Shown here: positions 29,747-39,845 of the stretch, piece after piece
Layout: the number at the start of each line of letters is the position of its first letter
How positions within the stretch are numbered: the stretch's first letter is position 1
NCBI GenBank assembly: GCA_024128875.1
Contig: JAMYFF010000004.1
Location: 1 to 64,000, forward strand
Direction of reading: 5' to 3'
Length of the DNA: 64,000 nt
Source of the DNA: Salinilacustrithrix flava
GTDB taxonomy: Bacteria > Actinomycetota > Acidimicrobiia > Acidimicrobiales > Salinilacustritrichaceae
Program-made: the position numbers and the translations under genes
Notes under the pieces: model-generated
The model's database searches: none
What the model was told of the DNA's origin: nothing
Seen by the model: the letters and a program-made list of their open reading frames with translations, nothing else

Positions 29747-31216
29747 ATGCAGCAGCTCACCGGGGTGGACGCCTCCTTCCTCTACATGGAGAGCCCGACC
29801 ACGTTCGGGCACGTCTCCTCGCTGATCGTCTACGACCCCAAGGACAGCGACAGCGCCGGCTACGAGGCCACCAAGGCGCTGTTCGCCGAGCGGCTCCACC
29901 TGCTCGACCCGATGCGGCGCCGTCTGGTCCACGTGCCCCTCGACCTCGACCACCCGTACTGGGTCGAGGACCCTGACCTGGACCTGGACTTCCACATCCG
30001 CCAGACCGCGGTCGCACCGCCGGGCACCGACGAGCAGCTGTCCGAGCTCGTCAGCCGCATCATCGCCCGTCCCCTCGACCGGAGCCGGCCCCTGTGGGAG
30101 CTCTACGTCATCCATGGCCTGGCCGACGGACGGATCGCCCAGCTGACCAAGATCCACCACGCCGCCATCGACGGCGTCGGCGGCGCCCAGCTGCTCGCCA
30201 ACATCCTCGACCTCGAACCCGATGCTCCACCCCGCCCCGGGGTGTGCCCCGAACCCGAGCGCATCCCCACCCAGGAGGAGATGCTGCTGCGGGGCCTGGC
30301 GTCGCTCGCCACCCGGCCCTACAAGCAGGGCCGCCTGGCGGTGCGGATGCTGCGGGAGCTGCCCCAGATCGGCAAGGCCTTCGACTGGGGCAACGTGGCC
30401 AAGGCCGTGCCCGAGCCGGTCGCCCAGCTGTTCGGCCAGGGGGCGCGCCGGGAGGAGGACGAGCCGGTCGAGATCTCCCACACCGGCGGGCTCACCCGTC
30501 CCTCCACCCGGTTCAACAACAAGATCGGCCCGCACCGGCGCTTCGCCTACACCTCGGTCGCGCTCGAGCGGGTCAAGGCGGTGAAGTCGGCGCTCGGGGT
30601 CACCGTCAACGACGTCGTGCTCGGCATGTGCGCCGGGGCGCTGCGGAGCTACCTGAACAAGCACGGCGAGCTGCCCGAGGAGTCGCTGCGCTGCCTGATC
30701 CCGGTGTCGGTCCGCACCGACGACGAGGCCCTCAGCTACGGCAACCGCGTGTCGGGCATGCTCGCCGCGCTCGCCACCGACGTCGCCGACCCGATCGAGC
30801 GGCTCCACGTCATCCACGCCGAGACCCTGCGAGCCAAGGAGAGCCTCGGCGCGCTCCCGGCCGACCTGCTCACCGACGTGGCCGAGTTCGCCCCGCCGGC
30901 CATCTTCGCCCGGGCATCACGGGTGATGGCCCGCACCGCCATCGCCAACCGGATCGACCCGCCGTTCAACCTGATCATCTCCAACGTGCCCGGCCCGCAG
31001 TTCCCCCTCTACGCCGGGGGCGCCGAGATGCTGTCGTACATCCCGGTCTCGGCCGTGGCCGACACCCAGGGCCTGAACATGACGATCATGTCCTACAACG
31101 GCCGCTGCGACTTCGGCCTCGTCGCCTGCCGCGACGCCGTCCCCGACCTGTGGGTGCTCTGCCACCTGCTCGAGGACGCGCTCGCCGAGCTCGAGGACGT
31201 CGCCGGGGTCCGCTGA
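29747..31216 (+). CDS. Wax ester synthase/diacylglycerol acyltransferase (WS/DGAT)
   Basis: A 489-residue bifunctional acyltransferase making wax esters or triacylglycerol. The active-site HHxxxDG motif is intact in KIHHAAIDGVG (about 137-147). It opens QQLTGVDASFLYMES and has the late NVPGPQFPLY segment typical of the family. Start ATG behind a GGGGGAAACGGA run; in-frame codons upstream are not used by homologues. It suggests storage-lipid formation and is followed by a shared terminator. Confidence 0.94.
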   Translation: MQQLTGVDASFLYMESPTTFGHVSSLIVYDPKDSDSAGYEATKALFAERLHLLDPMRRRLVHVPLDLDHPYWVEDPDLDLDFHIRQTAVAPPGTDEQLSELVSRIIARPLDRSRPLWELYVIHGLADGRIAQLTKIHHAAIDGVGGAQLLANILDLEPDAPPRPGVCPEPERIPTQEEMLLRGLASLATRPYKQGRLAVRMLRELPQIGKAFDWGNVAKAVPEPVAQLFGQGARREEDEPVEISHTGGLTRPSTRFNNKIGPHRRFAYTSVALERVKAVKSALGVTVNDVVLGMCAGALRSYLNKHGELPEESLRCLIPVSVRTDDEALSYGNRVSGMLAALATDVADPIERLHVIHAETLRAKESLGALPADLLTDVAEFAPPAIFARASRVMARTAIANRIDPPFNLIISNVPGPQFPLYAGGAEMLSYIPVSAVADTQGLNMTIMSYNGRCDFGLVACRDAVPDLWVLCHLLEDALAELEDVAGVR

Positions 31217-31227
31217 GGGACCCCGGC
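31202..31227. terminator. Bidirectional hairpin terminator
   Basis: GCCGGGGTCC-gctgag-GGACCCCGGC, ten perfect pairs, overlapping the WS/DGAT stop codon and lying 15 bases from the end of the convergent LPxTG gene. Confidence 0.7.
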
Positions 31228-31241
31228 CGGACCTCGCCGGG

Positions 31242-31703
31242 TCAGACGCGGAGCAGGCGGCGCAGGACCAGGCCGGCGGCCGCCGCGGCGCCGGCGAAGC
31301 CGATCGCCACCGTGCCCCCGGTGCGGGGCAGCGTCGCGGCACCCGCCGCGCTCGGGGAGGCGGGCGCCGGCGTGGCGGCATCGCCCTCGGTCTCGGTGCC
31401 GTCGGTGCCCTCGGCCGGGTCCTCGCCGTCCTCGGGGGCGTCGGCGCCCGGGATCTGGTCGAGCACCGGCTGCAGCGGGTCGAGCACGGGATCGAGCTCC
31501 TCGGGGAGCGGGGACTCGCCCTCGCCATCGGGGGTGGGGGTCTCCTCGGGGGTCTCCTCGCCGTCCGGGGCTTCCTCGCCACCCGGCGCAGGCAGCTCGG
31601 GGAGCTGGGCGCCGGCGAAGCCGGCCGACCCGACGACGAATCCGAAGGCCAGCGCGAGGAGGGCAGCGGACCTGACGATGAGGCGGAGGATCGGTGCGGT
31701 CAT
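31242..31703 (-). CDS. Small secreted LPxTG-type surface protein
   Basis: A 153-residue wall-anchored protein. Signal peptide about 1-32 (ending AGAQ), a low-complexity acidic Pro/Glu/Gly/Thr middle, then a sorting signal: LPRTGG, a hydrophobic stretch (TVAIGFAGAAAAAGLVL) and an RRLLRV tail. Sortase would cut within LPRTG and link it to the wall. No sortase gene is in this window. The ATG at 31703 is chosen because it begins a proper signal peptide; longer reading adds a charged N-terminus. Confidence 0.8.
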   Translation of the reverse strand: MTAPILRLIVRSAALLALAFGFVVGSAGFAGAQLPELPAPGGEEAPDGEETPEETPTPDGEGESPLPEELDPVLDPLQPVLDQIPGADAPEDGEDPAEGTDGTETEGDAATPAPASPSAAGAATLPRTGGTVAIGFAGAAAAAGLVLRRLLRV

Positions 31704-31785
31704 GGGAACCCACTTCGGCACCGGCCCCGCCGAGTCCTCCCCGGGGAGTTGTGGGATGCCCCGCGCTCTGCCACTATTGGTTCCG

Positions 31786-31821
31786 ATGCACCGAGACCGA
31801 ATCGTGGTAGTCGTCATCTAG
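31786..31821 (+). CDS. ilvBNC attenuator leader peptide
   Basis: An eleven-residue reading frame, MHRDRIVVVVI, with four valines and two isoleucines among its last six residues, 126 bases before ilvB. Ribosome stalling on Val/Ile codons when branched-chain amino acids are scarce would change folding of the RNA downstream. A TATTGG box lies five bases upstream, so the leader itself may be leaderless. Confidence 0.85.
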   Translation: MHRDRIVVVVI

Positions 31822-31849
31822 CGCACGCCGTCCCTCTCGTCGCGTGCGC
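31821..31849 (+). promoter_or_regulatory. First attenuator hairpin
   Basis: GCGCACGC (31821-31828) pairs with GCGTGCGC (31842-31849). It begins at the last base of the leader-peptide stop codon, the expected place for a pause or anti-terminator element. Confidence 0.6.
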
Positions 31850-31854
31850 ACTCC

Positions 31855-31874
31855 GGCCTCCCAGATGGGAGGCC
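31855..31874 (+). terminator. Attenuator terminator hairpin of ilvBNC
   Basis: GGCCTCCC-agat-GGGAGGCC, eight perfect pairs, followed by GTCGTGGTTTT. It lies between the leader peptide and ilvB and would end transcription early when Val/Ile are plentiful. Confidence 0.8.
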
Positions 31875-31946
31875 GTCGTGGTTTTCCGACACCGATCCGA
31901 CCATCAGACGACCGGGCCAGAGCCGTGGCCCGGAGGAGCAAGAGCA

Positions 31947-33719
31947 GTGGAACCGAACGAACCGACCAACGGCGGGGCAGCCCTGATCCGAGCGCTCGAG
32001 CTCGAGGGCGTGGAGGTCATCTTCGGCCTGCCGGGCGGGGCGATCCTGCCGGTCTACGACCCGATCATCGAGTCCTCGATCCGCCACGTGCTCGTGCGCC
32101 ACGAGCAGGGCGCCGGCCACATGGCCGAGGGCTACGCCCACGTCACCGGCAAGCCCGGCGTGTGCATGGTCACCTCCGGCCCGGCCGCCACCAACGTCGT
32201 GACCCCGCTCGCCGACGCGTACCTGGACTCGGTCCCCATGGTGTGCATCACCGGCCAGGTGCCCTACGCCGCCATCGGCACCGACGCCTTCCAGGAGTGC
32301 GACACCACCGGCATCACGATGTCGATCACCAAGCACAACTACCTGGTCAGCGATGCCCGCGACATCCCCCGCATCGTGCGCGAGGCGTTCCACATCGCCA
32401 CCACCGGCCGGCCCGGCCCCGTGCTCATCGACGTCCCCAAGGACATCGTCGACCCGACCAACCCGCGCTCCGCGCTGGACTGGTACTGGCCGACCGACGA
32501 GGAGGTCATCGCCGGCCTACCGGGCTACCGGCCGACGACCAAGGGCCACCCCCGCAAGATCAAGGAGGCGGCCGAGATGATCCTGGCCGCCGAGCGCCCG
32601 GTCATCTACGCCGGCGGCGGCATCTTGAAGGCCCGCGCCGCCGAAGCCCTCAAGGAGCTGGCCGAGCTCACCGGCATCCACGTCGTCACCACCCTCATGG
32701 CCCGGGGCGCGTTCCCTGACGACCACGAGCTGTGCCTCGGCATGCCCGGCATGCACGGCAACTACACGGCGGTGATGTCGTTCCAGGAGACCGACCTGCT
32801 CATCACCCTCGGGGCCCGCTTCGACGACCGGGTCACCGGCAAGCTCGACGAGTTCGCCTCCAAGGCCAAGGTCATCCACGCGGACATCGACCCGGCCGAG
32901 CTGGGCAAGAACCGTGCGCCAGACGTGCCCATCGTCGGCGACGCCCGCCTCGTCATCGAGGAGATCGTCAGCGCGATCCGCTCGCTGCTCGAGAGCGGCC
33001 GCACCCAGGCCGACACCTCGGCGTGGAAGCAGACGATCAGCGGCTGGCAGGAGAAGCACCCCCTCCACTACGACCAGCACGTGCCGGGGGAGCGGCTCAA
33101 GCCCCAGTTCGTGCTCGAGACGCTGCGCGACAACACGCCCTCGGACACCATCGTGTGCTCCGGCGTGGGCCAGCACCAGATGTGGACCAGCCAGTACTGG
33201 CACTTCAACCACCCCTACACCTGGGTCAACTCCGGGGGCCTGGGCACCATGGGCTTCTCGGTGCCGGCTGCCATCGGCGCCAAGGCCGCCTTCCCCGACC
33301 GCATGGTCTGGGCCATCGACGGCGACGGCTGCTTCCAGATGACGGCTCAGGAGCTGGTGACGGCCACGGTCGAGAAGATCCCCGTGAAGATCGCCATCTT
33401 GAACAACAGCTACCTCGGCATGGTTCGCCAGTGGCAGGAGATGTTCTACGACGAGCGGTACTCCGAGGTCTTCCTGTCCCAGGACGTGCCCGACTACAAG
33501 ATGTGGGCCGAGTCCATGGGCTGCGCCGGCTTCCGGGTCGACAGCCCCGAAGAGGTCCTGCCCACCATCCAGAAGGCCAACGAGATCAACGACCGGCCGG
33601 TGGTCATCGACTTCCGCACCGATGCCGCCGAGAAGGTGTTCCCCATGGTCGCCAGCGGCAAGTCGAACTCCGAGGTCATGGTCCACCCCAGCCAGGTCGC
33701 CGGGATCGGGGAGTTCTGA
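31947..33719 (+). CDS. ilvB: Acetolactate synthase large subunit
   Basis: A 590-residue ThDP enzyme at the first common step of branched-chain amino acid synthesis. Catalytic Glu in VRHEQGAGHMAEGY (E53), FAD/middle domain, and the ThDP motif GDGCFQMTAQEL ending in LNNSYLG. The GTG start is preceded by a strong GGAGGAGCAAGAGCA site; the open frame upstream covers the attenuator and is not coding. The stop overlaps the ATG of ilvN. Confidence 0.96.
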   Translation: MEPNEPTNGGAALIRALELEGVEVIFGLPGGAILPVYDPIIESSIRHVLVRHEQGAGHMAEGYAHVTGKPGVCMVTSGPAATNVVTPLADAYLDSVPMVCITGQVPYAAIGTDAFQECDTTGITMSITKHNYLVSDARDIPRIVREAFHIATTGRPGPVLIDVPKDIVDPTNPRSALDWYWPTDEEVIAGLPGYRPTTKGHPRKIKEAAEMILAAERPVIYAGGGILKARAAEALKELAELTGIHVVTTLMARGAFPDDHELCLGMPGMHGNYTAVMSFQETDLLITLGARFDDRVTGKLDEFASKAKVIHADIDPAELGKNRAPDVPIVGDARLVIEEIVSAIRSLLESGRTQADTSAWKQTISGWQEKHPLHYDQHVPGERLKPQFVLETLRDNTPSDTIVCSGVGQHQMWTSQYWHFNHPYTWVNSGGLGTMGFSVPAAIGAKAAFPDRMVWAIDGDGCFQMTAQELVTATVEKIPVKIAILNNSYLGMVRQWQEMFYDERYSEVFLSQDVPDYKMWAESMGCAGFRVDSPEEVLPTIQKANEINDRPVVIDFRTDAAEKVFPMVASGKSNSEVMVHPSQVAGIGEF

Positions 33720-34293
33720 TGCCAGGAGTCACCAGCCCCAGCGGGGGCCACAACACCAACAAGGCCGTCCGCCACCACACCCTCGTGGTGCTGGTCGAGA
33801 ACCAGCCGGGCGTCCTCGCCCGGGTCGCCGGCCTGTTCGCCCGCCGTGGCTTCAACATCTACAGCCTCGCCGTGGCCCCCACCGACGACGACGAGCGCTT
33901 CAGCCGCATCACGATCGTCGTCGACGTGGAGTCCTCGCCGCTCGAGCAGATCACCAAGCAGCTGTTCAAGCTCATCAACGTGGTCAAGATCTCCGAGCTC
34001 GACCCGGACGACTCGGTCGAGCGCGAGCTCATGATCGCCACGGTGAAGGCCGATCCGTCGGTGCGCAGCCAGGTGATCGAGCTCGTCGACGTGTTCAAGG
34101 GCTCGGTCATCGACGTCGGCTTCGACGAGCTGTCGATCGCCGTCAACGGCGAGCCCGACAAGCTCGACGACGTCGAGGAGCTGCTCCGCCCCTACGGCAT
34201 CGTCGAGCTCCAGCGCACCGGACGGGTGGCGCTGCCCAAGCTCGAGCGCACCCCGCCCCGTCTCAAGTCGGTCCAGAACCGAGTCGCCAACTA

Positions 34294-34294
<1 letters not shown>
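33719..34294 (+). CDS. ilvN: Acetolactate synthase small (regulatory) subunit
   Basis: A 191-residue regulatory subunit with an N-terminal ACT domain (HHTLVVLVENQPGVLARVAGLFARRGFNI) that binds valine for feedback inhibition, and the C-terminal ALS_ss domain. The ATG overlaps the ilvB stop (TGATG), giving 1:1 coupled translation. Confidence 0.95.
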
Positions 34295-35401
<1,107 letters not shown>

Positions 35402-35419
35402 GCCGTTCGTCGGCCCTGG

Positions 35420-35479
35420 CGGGCCTCCTCACTTCTGGAGTTGTTCGGCTTGGCCTCACAACTCCCGCGTCGAGGCCCG
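35420..35479. terminator. Bidirectional terminator between ilvC and the UbiB gene
   Basis: Outer arms CGGGCCTC (35420-35427) and GAGGCCCG (35472-35479); inner arms GGAGTTGT (35437-35444) and ACAACTCC (35458-35465). It fills the gap between the convergent genes. Confidence 0.72.
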
Positions 35480-37177
35480 TCAGGTGGAGCGGCGGCGCTG
35501 GGCCCGGTCCTTGCGGTCGGTCACGAGCACGTGGCCGAGCAGGACCATGCCGCCGATGAAGGCGAGCACGAAGAACACGACGGCGATGGCGGGGGCGCCG
35601 AGCAGCTCGACCGAGCTCTCCACCCGCATGGCCAGCGAGGCGCCGACGATCATGGCGGCGAGGACGAGGCCCACGGTCAACCGGGTCGCCATCTTCTCGA
35701 TGCCCCGGAGCAGCTGGTCCTCGTCGATGGCGTCGACCTTGATCGACAGCGTCCCGTCGGCCAGGCCGCCGAGGATGCGGTCGGCGTGGCGGGGGAGGTT
35801 CTCCATCATGCGGGCGGAGTCCAGTGCCGTGCGGGCCACCCGCAGGGTGCTCGCTCCCTCGGACACCTGGTGGCGCATCAGCGCGCCGGTGTGGTCGACG
35901 ATGGTCTCGTTGGGGACGAAGTCGGGGTCGAGGCAGCGGGTGACCTCGTCGAGGTGGAGCAGGGCCTTGCCGACCATGGCCAGCTCGGCCGGCGGGCGCA
36001 GGTCGGCGTTGCCGCACGCCCGGGACAGCTGGAGCATCACCGAGCCGGTGTCGAGGGTGGCGACGGAGGAGCCGGCGTGGCGGCTGAGCAGCTCGGCGAT
36101 GTGGGCCTCGAGGGTGGCCCGGTCGTAGTCGGCCAGCCGGGTGCCGGCGGCCTCGAGCACCTCGACGGCCTGATCGGCGCGCTGCTCGGCGATGGCGAGC
36201 GTGAGGTCGAGCATGTGCTGGCGCATGCGGTGGCCGAGGCGGGCGACCATCCCGAGGTCGAGCAGCACCAGCCGTCCGTCCTCGGTGAGCAGCATGTTGC
36301 CGGGGTGGGGGTCGGCGTGGACGAGGCCCTTCACCAGGATCTGGTCGATGTAGGCCCGGACCAGCTCATCCGAGATGACGGTGCCGTCGACGTCGTGGCG
36401 GGCCAGCGGGGTGAGCTCGGTGACGCGGCGGCCCTCCACGTAGGTCATGGTCAGCACGCGGCGGGTGACGAGGCGGTCGACCGGGGCCGGCACGTCGAGG
36501 TGGTCGCGCTCGGCGAGGAGGTCGGCGAAGATGTGGAGGTTGTCGGCCTCGGTGCGGAAGTCGAGCTCGGCCACGAAGCTGGTGCGGAACGACTCGAGGA
36601 AGTCGACGAACGCGAAGCGACGGCCGACCTCGGTGGTGGCGTCCACGACCCGGGCCAGGTCGGCGAGCACCTCGAGGTCCTTGCGGACGGTCTCGGCGAT
36701 GCCGGGCCGCTGGACCTTGACGACGACCTCGCGCCCGTCGCCGAGGCGGGCCCGGTGGACCTGGGCGACGGAGGCAGCGGCCAGGGGCTCGTCGTCGAAG
36801 CGCTCGAACAGGTCGTCGACGGCCATGCCCAGGTCCTCCTCGACGACCCGGCGGATGTCGGCGACCGGCACCGGCTCGACGTCGTCCTGCAGCCGGCTGA
36901 GGGCATCCAGGTAGTGCTGGGGGAGCAGGTCGGCCCGGGTGGACAGCACCTGGCCGAGCTTCACGAACGTGGGGCCCATGCCCTCCAGGTCGTCGGCGAA
37001 GCGAGCCGCCTCCTCGGCCTCCTCCTGCCCGCCGCCGCTGGCGGACTCGAGGTCCTGCAGCTCGGCCTCGAGGCCGGCCTGGTCGATGAGGCCGGGTCGG
37101 GCGTGGCGGACGATGAGGCGGAGCACGTCCCCGTGGCGGGAGAGGCGTGCGGTCTGGCGCGAAGGGAGGATGCCCAC
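35480..37177 (-). CDS. ABC1/UbiB family atypical kinase
   Basis: A 565-residue membrane-linked ABC1 (ADCK/UbiB) protein. The family KxGQ motif is seen as FVKLGQVLSTRADLLP (about 70-85), the A-rich loop as AAASVAQVHRA, and catalytic residues in VKVQRPG, HADPHPGNM and LDLGM. Two transmembrane helices lie near the C-terminus (about 500-555). Such proteins support quinone or isoprenoid-lipid metabolism; no ubi/men gene is near. Monocistronic. Confidence 0.93.
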   Translation of the reverse strand: MGILPSRQTARLSRHGDVLRLIVRHARPGLIDQAGLEAELQDLESASGGGQEEAEEAARFADDLEGMGPTFVKLGQVLSTRADLLPQHYLDALSRLQDDVEPVPVADIRRVVEEDLGMAVDDLFERFDDEPLAAASVAQVHRARLGDGREVVVKVQRPGIAETVRKDLEVLADLARVVDATTEVGRRFAFVDFLESFRTSFVAELDFRTEADNLHIFADLLAERDHLDVPAPVDRLVTRRVLTMTYVEGRRVTELTPLARHDVDGTVISDELVRAYIDQILVKGLVHADPHPGNMLLTEDGRLVLLDLGMVARLGHRMRQHMLDLTLAIAEQRADQAVEVLEAAGTRLADYDRATLEAHIAELLSRHAGSSVATLDTGSVMLQLSRACGNADLRPPAELAMVGKALLHLDEVTRCLDPDFVPNETIVDHTGALMRHQVSEGASTLRVARTALDSARMMENLPRHADRILGGLADGTLSIKVDAIDEDQLLRGIEKMATRLTVGLVLAAMIVGASLAMRVESSVELLGAPAIAVVFFVLAFIGGMVLLGHVLVTDRKDRAQRRRST

Positions 37178-37207
37178 GGGCGAATGCCTACCCCGTCCGA
37201 GGTCCGA

Positions 37208-37948
37208 TCAGCGGTCCGTGCAGGCGTCGACGGCGGGGGAGAGGATGCGCTGCGCGGTGGCCGCCGCGTCCTCGCCGGCGAGGCCGGCGGTGAAGATGGT
37301 GTCGATGTCGTCGTCGCTGATGTTGTCGTCGAGGCACTCGATGACGCTGTCGGCGGTGCCGCTCGCCCGGATGCCCTCGAGCAGGATCGTGCGCACGTCG
37401 ATGCAGGCGGTGTACGCGTCGGCGAAGACGTCGATCTCGGCCGGGCGCAGGTCGCTCACCGTGCTGCCGCTGCGCTCGCCCTGGACGCCGATGGTGATGA
37501 GCCGGGCCGAGGGGATCTCCCCGATGACGGCATCGGCCACGCACCGGGCCTGGTCGTCGTCGATGGGGAAGGTGGCCTGGGGCTCCTCGAGGATGCTGGC
37601 GGCCACGGTGTCGACCAGCACGTCGTCGACGTCGTCGATGCAGTCGTCCATGGAGCGGGCCAGGACCTCGACCTCGTCGTCGTCGAGCTCGGTGAGGTCG
37701 ATCTCCTCCTCCGAGGGCGTGTCGCCGCCGAAGCCGAGCTCGGACATGCGCCCGACGCCGAGGCCGGTGACGGTGGACTCGGCCACGCAGTCGGCCTCCT
37801 CCTCGGCGATGCCGTAGCCGGCGAAGGTCTCGTCCTGGAGGATGCTGGCCGAGATCGCCTCGACCATCGCCTCCTCGTCGGACTGCTCCTCGCCGCAGGC
37901 CCCCAGCACGAGCGCGCCGGCCACGACCAGGGCGAGGCCCGTCCTCAC
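37208..37948 (-). CDS. Acidic lipoprotein with three repeated Cys-containing units
   Basis: A 246-residue exported lipoprotein: lipobox LGAC (Cys18). The mature part contains three related segments with AISASILQD/DTVAASILEE, a Cys in ADCV/DQARCV, and DDCIDD/TACID/CLDDN patterns, suggesting a triplicated helical unit with paired cysteines. Strongly acidic. The start overlaps the stop of the acyl-CoA synthetase gene by four bases. I do not recognise the family. Confidence 0.75.
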   Translation of the reverse strand: MRTGLALVVAGALVLGACGEEQSDEEAMVEAISASILQDETFAGYGIAEEEADCVAESTVTGLGVGRMSELGFGGDTPSEEEIDLTELDDDEVEVLARSMDDCIDDVDDVLVDTVAASILEEPQATFPIDDDQARCVADAVIGEIPSARLITIGVQGERSGSTVSDLRPAEIDVFADAYTACIDVRTILLEGIRASGTADSVIECLDDNISDDDIDTIFTAGLAGEDAAATAQRILSPAVDACTDR

Positions 37949-39687
37949 ATGGTCTCCTCGAAGGAGACGACGCCCTCGCCTCGCAGCACGTTCTTGAGCA
38001 GCTTGCCCGAGGCGTTGCGGGGGAGCTTGTCGCGCTGCAGCTCCACGTAGGCGGGGACCTTGAAGTTGGCCAGGCCGTCAGCCACCCACTGCTTGACCTC
38101 GGCCTCGGTCATGTCGTGGTCGGCCTCGATCTGCACGACGGCCTTGACCTCCTCGCCCAGCTCGGGGTGGGGGACGCCGATGACGGCCGCGTCGGCGATG
38201 GCGTCGTGCTGGACCAGGCGCTCCTCGATCTCCACGCAGTAGATGTTCTCACCCCCGCGGATGATCATGTCCTTCTTGCGGTCGGTGATGAAGACGAAGC
38301 CCTCGTCGTCGACGTAGCCGATGTCGCCGGTGCGCAGCCAGCCGTCGACGATGGTCTCGGCCGTGGCCTCGGGCTTGTTCCAGTAGCCCTTCATCACGAT
38401 CGGGCCCTTCACGCAGATCTCGCCGACCTCGCCGGTGCCGACGGCCTGGCCGGCGCCGTCGATGACCTGGATCTCCACCGTCGGCACCGGCGGGCCGACC
38501 GAGGTGGGCTTGCGCTTGGCGTTCTCGCCCGAGTTCACCGTGGCGACCGAGGAGGTCTCGGTGAGGCCGTAGGCGTTGGAGGTGCTCTTCACGTTGGGGA
38601 ACGTGTCGGCGATCTTGCGCTGCAGCTCCTCGGCGGAGGGCGAGCCGCCGAACGCGACGGTCGTCACCGAGGAGGTGTCGTAGTCGTGGCGGTCGGGGTG
38701 CTCGCAGACCCGCCAGATCATGGTGGGCACCGCGGCCCAGATGTTGACGCCCTCCTCCTGGATGGTGCGCAGGGCCGCCTCGGGCTCGAACTTGCCGACC
38801 GGCATCACCAGGCGGAGGCCGGCGAGCATGCCCACCACGAGACCCGAGTGGCAGCCGGAGACGTGGAACAGGGGCGAGGTGAACAGCGACACGGTCTGGT
38901 CGGCGGCGTCGCCCTCGAGCGCGTTGCCAGCGTCGGGGTCGAGCATCGACGCGGCGACCGTGCTGAAGATCGTGTTCTGCAGGTTGGCGATCATGTTCCG
39001 GTGGGTGGACATGATCCCCTTGGGCTTCCCGGTGGTGCCCGAGGAGTAGAAGATCACCGCCACGTCGTCCTCGTCGATGGGGGCGTCGAGGAACGTCGTC
39101 GTCGGCTCGGCCATGAGCTCATCGAAGCGGTGGAGCTTGTCCCGGTGGGCGTCGCCCACGACGTCGGCGAAGTCGGCCGGATCGCAGTCGCGGGTCAGGT
39201 AGATGCGCTCGAGGTCGGGGCACTCGTCGAGCTGGTCGGCGATGCGCTCGAAGCGCTTGCGGTCGGCGACCAGGACCTTGGCGCCGGAGTCCTGGAGCCC
39301 GTAGACGACCTCCTCGGCCTTCCACCAGCCGTTGAGGCCGACGAGGATGGCACCGCCGGTGACCGCCGCCCAGAAGGTGAGGCACCACTCGGGGTTGTTC
39401 TGGCTGAGCACCGCCACCCGGTCGCCGTGGTGCACGCCGGCCTGGTCTCGCAGGGCGTGGCCGACGCCGTTGGCCGTGGTGATGAAGCGCTCGAAGGTCC
39501 AGTCCTCGTCGCCGTAGCGGAGGAACACCTGGTCGCCACGGAGGAGCGACAGCTCGGGGATCTGGCGCAGGTGGGGCATGCGCTCGGCGTAGGTCTGCAC
39601 CTCCACGCCGTTGACCGTGGCGGTCGTGATCTCGAACATCCCTCCCGGCCCCGTGAGCTGGGCGCGGACCTCGGCGGCGGTGGGCAT
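37945..39687 (-). CDS. Fatty-acyl-CoA synthetase (AMP-dependent ligase)
   Basis: A 580-residue ANL-superfamily enzyme activating a carboxylic acid as AMP ester and CoA thioester. Motifs: YSSGTTGKPKG (about 212-222), AYGLTETSS, GWLRTGDIGYVD and the C-terminal lysine in PRNASGKLLKNVL. Closest to mycobacterial FadD-type ligases; the exact acid is not predictable. With the WS/DGAT and SCP2 genes it points to active lipid metabolism. Coupled by ATGA to the downstream lipoprotein gene. Confidence 0.93.
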   Translation of the reverse strand: MPTAAEVRAQLTGPGGMFEITTATVNGVEVQTYAERMPHLRQIPELSLLRGDQVFLRYGDEDWTFERFITTANGVGHALRDQAGVHHGDRVAVLSQNNPEWCLTFWAAVTGGAILVGLNGWWKAEEVVYGLQDSGAKVLVADRKRFERIADQLDECPDLERIYLTRDCDPADFADVVGDAHRDKLHRFDELMAEPTTTFLDAPIDEDDVAVIFYSSGTTGKPKGIMSTHRNMIANLQNTIFSTVAASMLDPDAGNALEGDAADQTVSLFTSPLFHVSGCHSGLVVGMLAGLRLVMPVGKFEPEAALRTIQEEGVNIWAAVPTMIWRVCEHPDRHDYDTSSVTTVAFGGSPSAEELQRKIADTFPNVKSTSNAYGLTETSSVATVNSGENAKRKPTSVGPPVPTVEIQVIDGAGQAVGTGEVGEICVKGPIVMKGYWNKPEATAETIVDGWLRTGDIGYVDDEGFVFITDRKKDMIIRGGENIYCVEIEERLVQHDAIADAAVIGVPHPELGEEVKAVVQIEADHDMTEAEVKQWVADGLANFKVPAYVELQRDKLPRNASGKLLKNVLRGEGVVSFEETM

Positions 39688-39779
39688 GGTGTTCGAACTC
39701 CCCCTGGTGTCTGACTGGCTGGACGTCAGAGTCTGGCAAACGGCGTTGCCACTCCGCGAGCGGTGCCCGGACGCGACGA

Positions 39780-39802
39780 AGGCCGGGCGCTGGGCCCGGC
39801 CT
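39780..39802 (-). terminator. Terminator of the second LPxTG gene
   Basis: AGGCCGGGC and GCCCGGCCT arms, nine pairs, five-base loop, 44 bases beyond the stop at 39846 on the minus strand. Confidence 0.6.
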
Positions 39803-39845
39803 CCGGCAGACGGTCTTGACAGGAACCGTCGAGAGCTCGCTGGCG

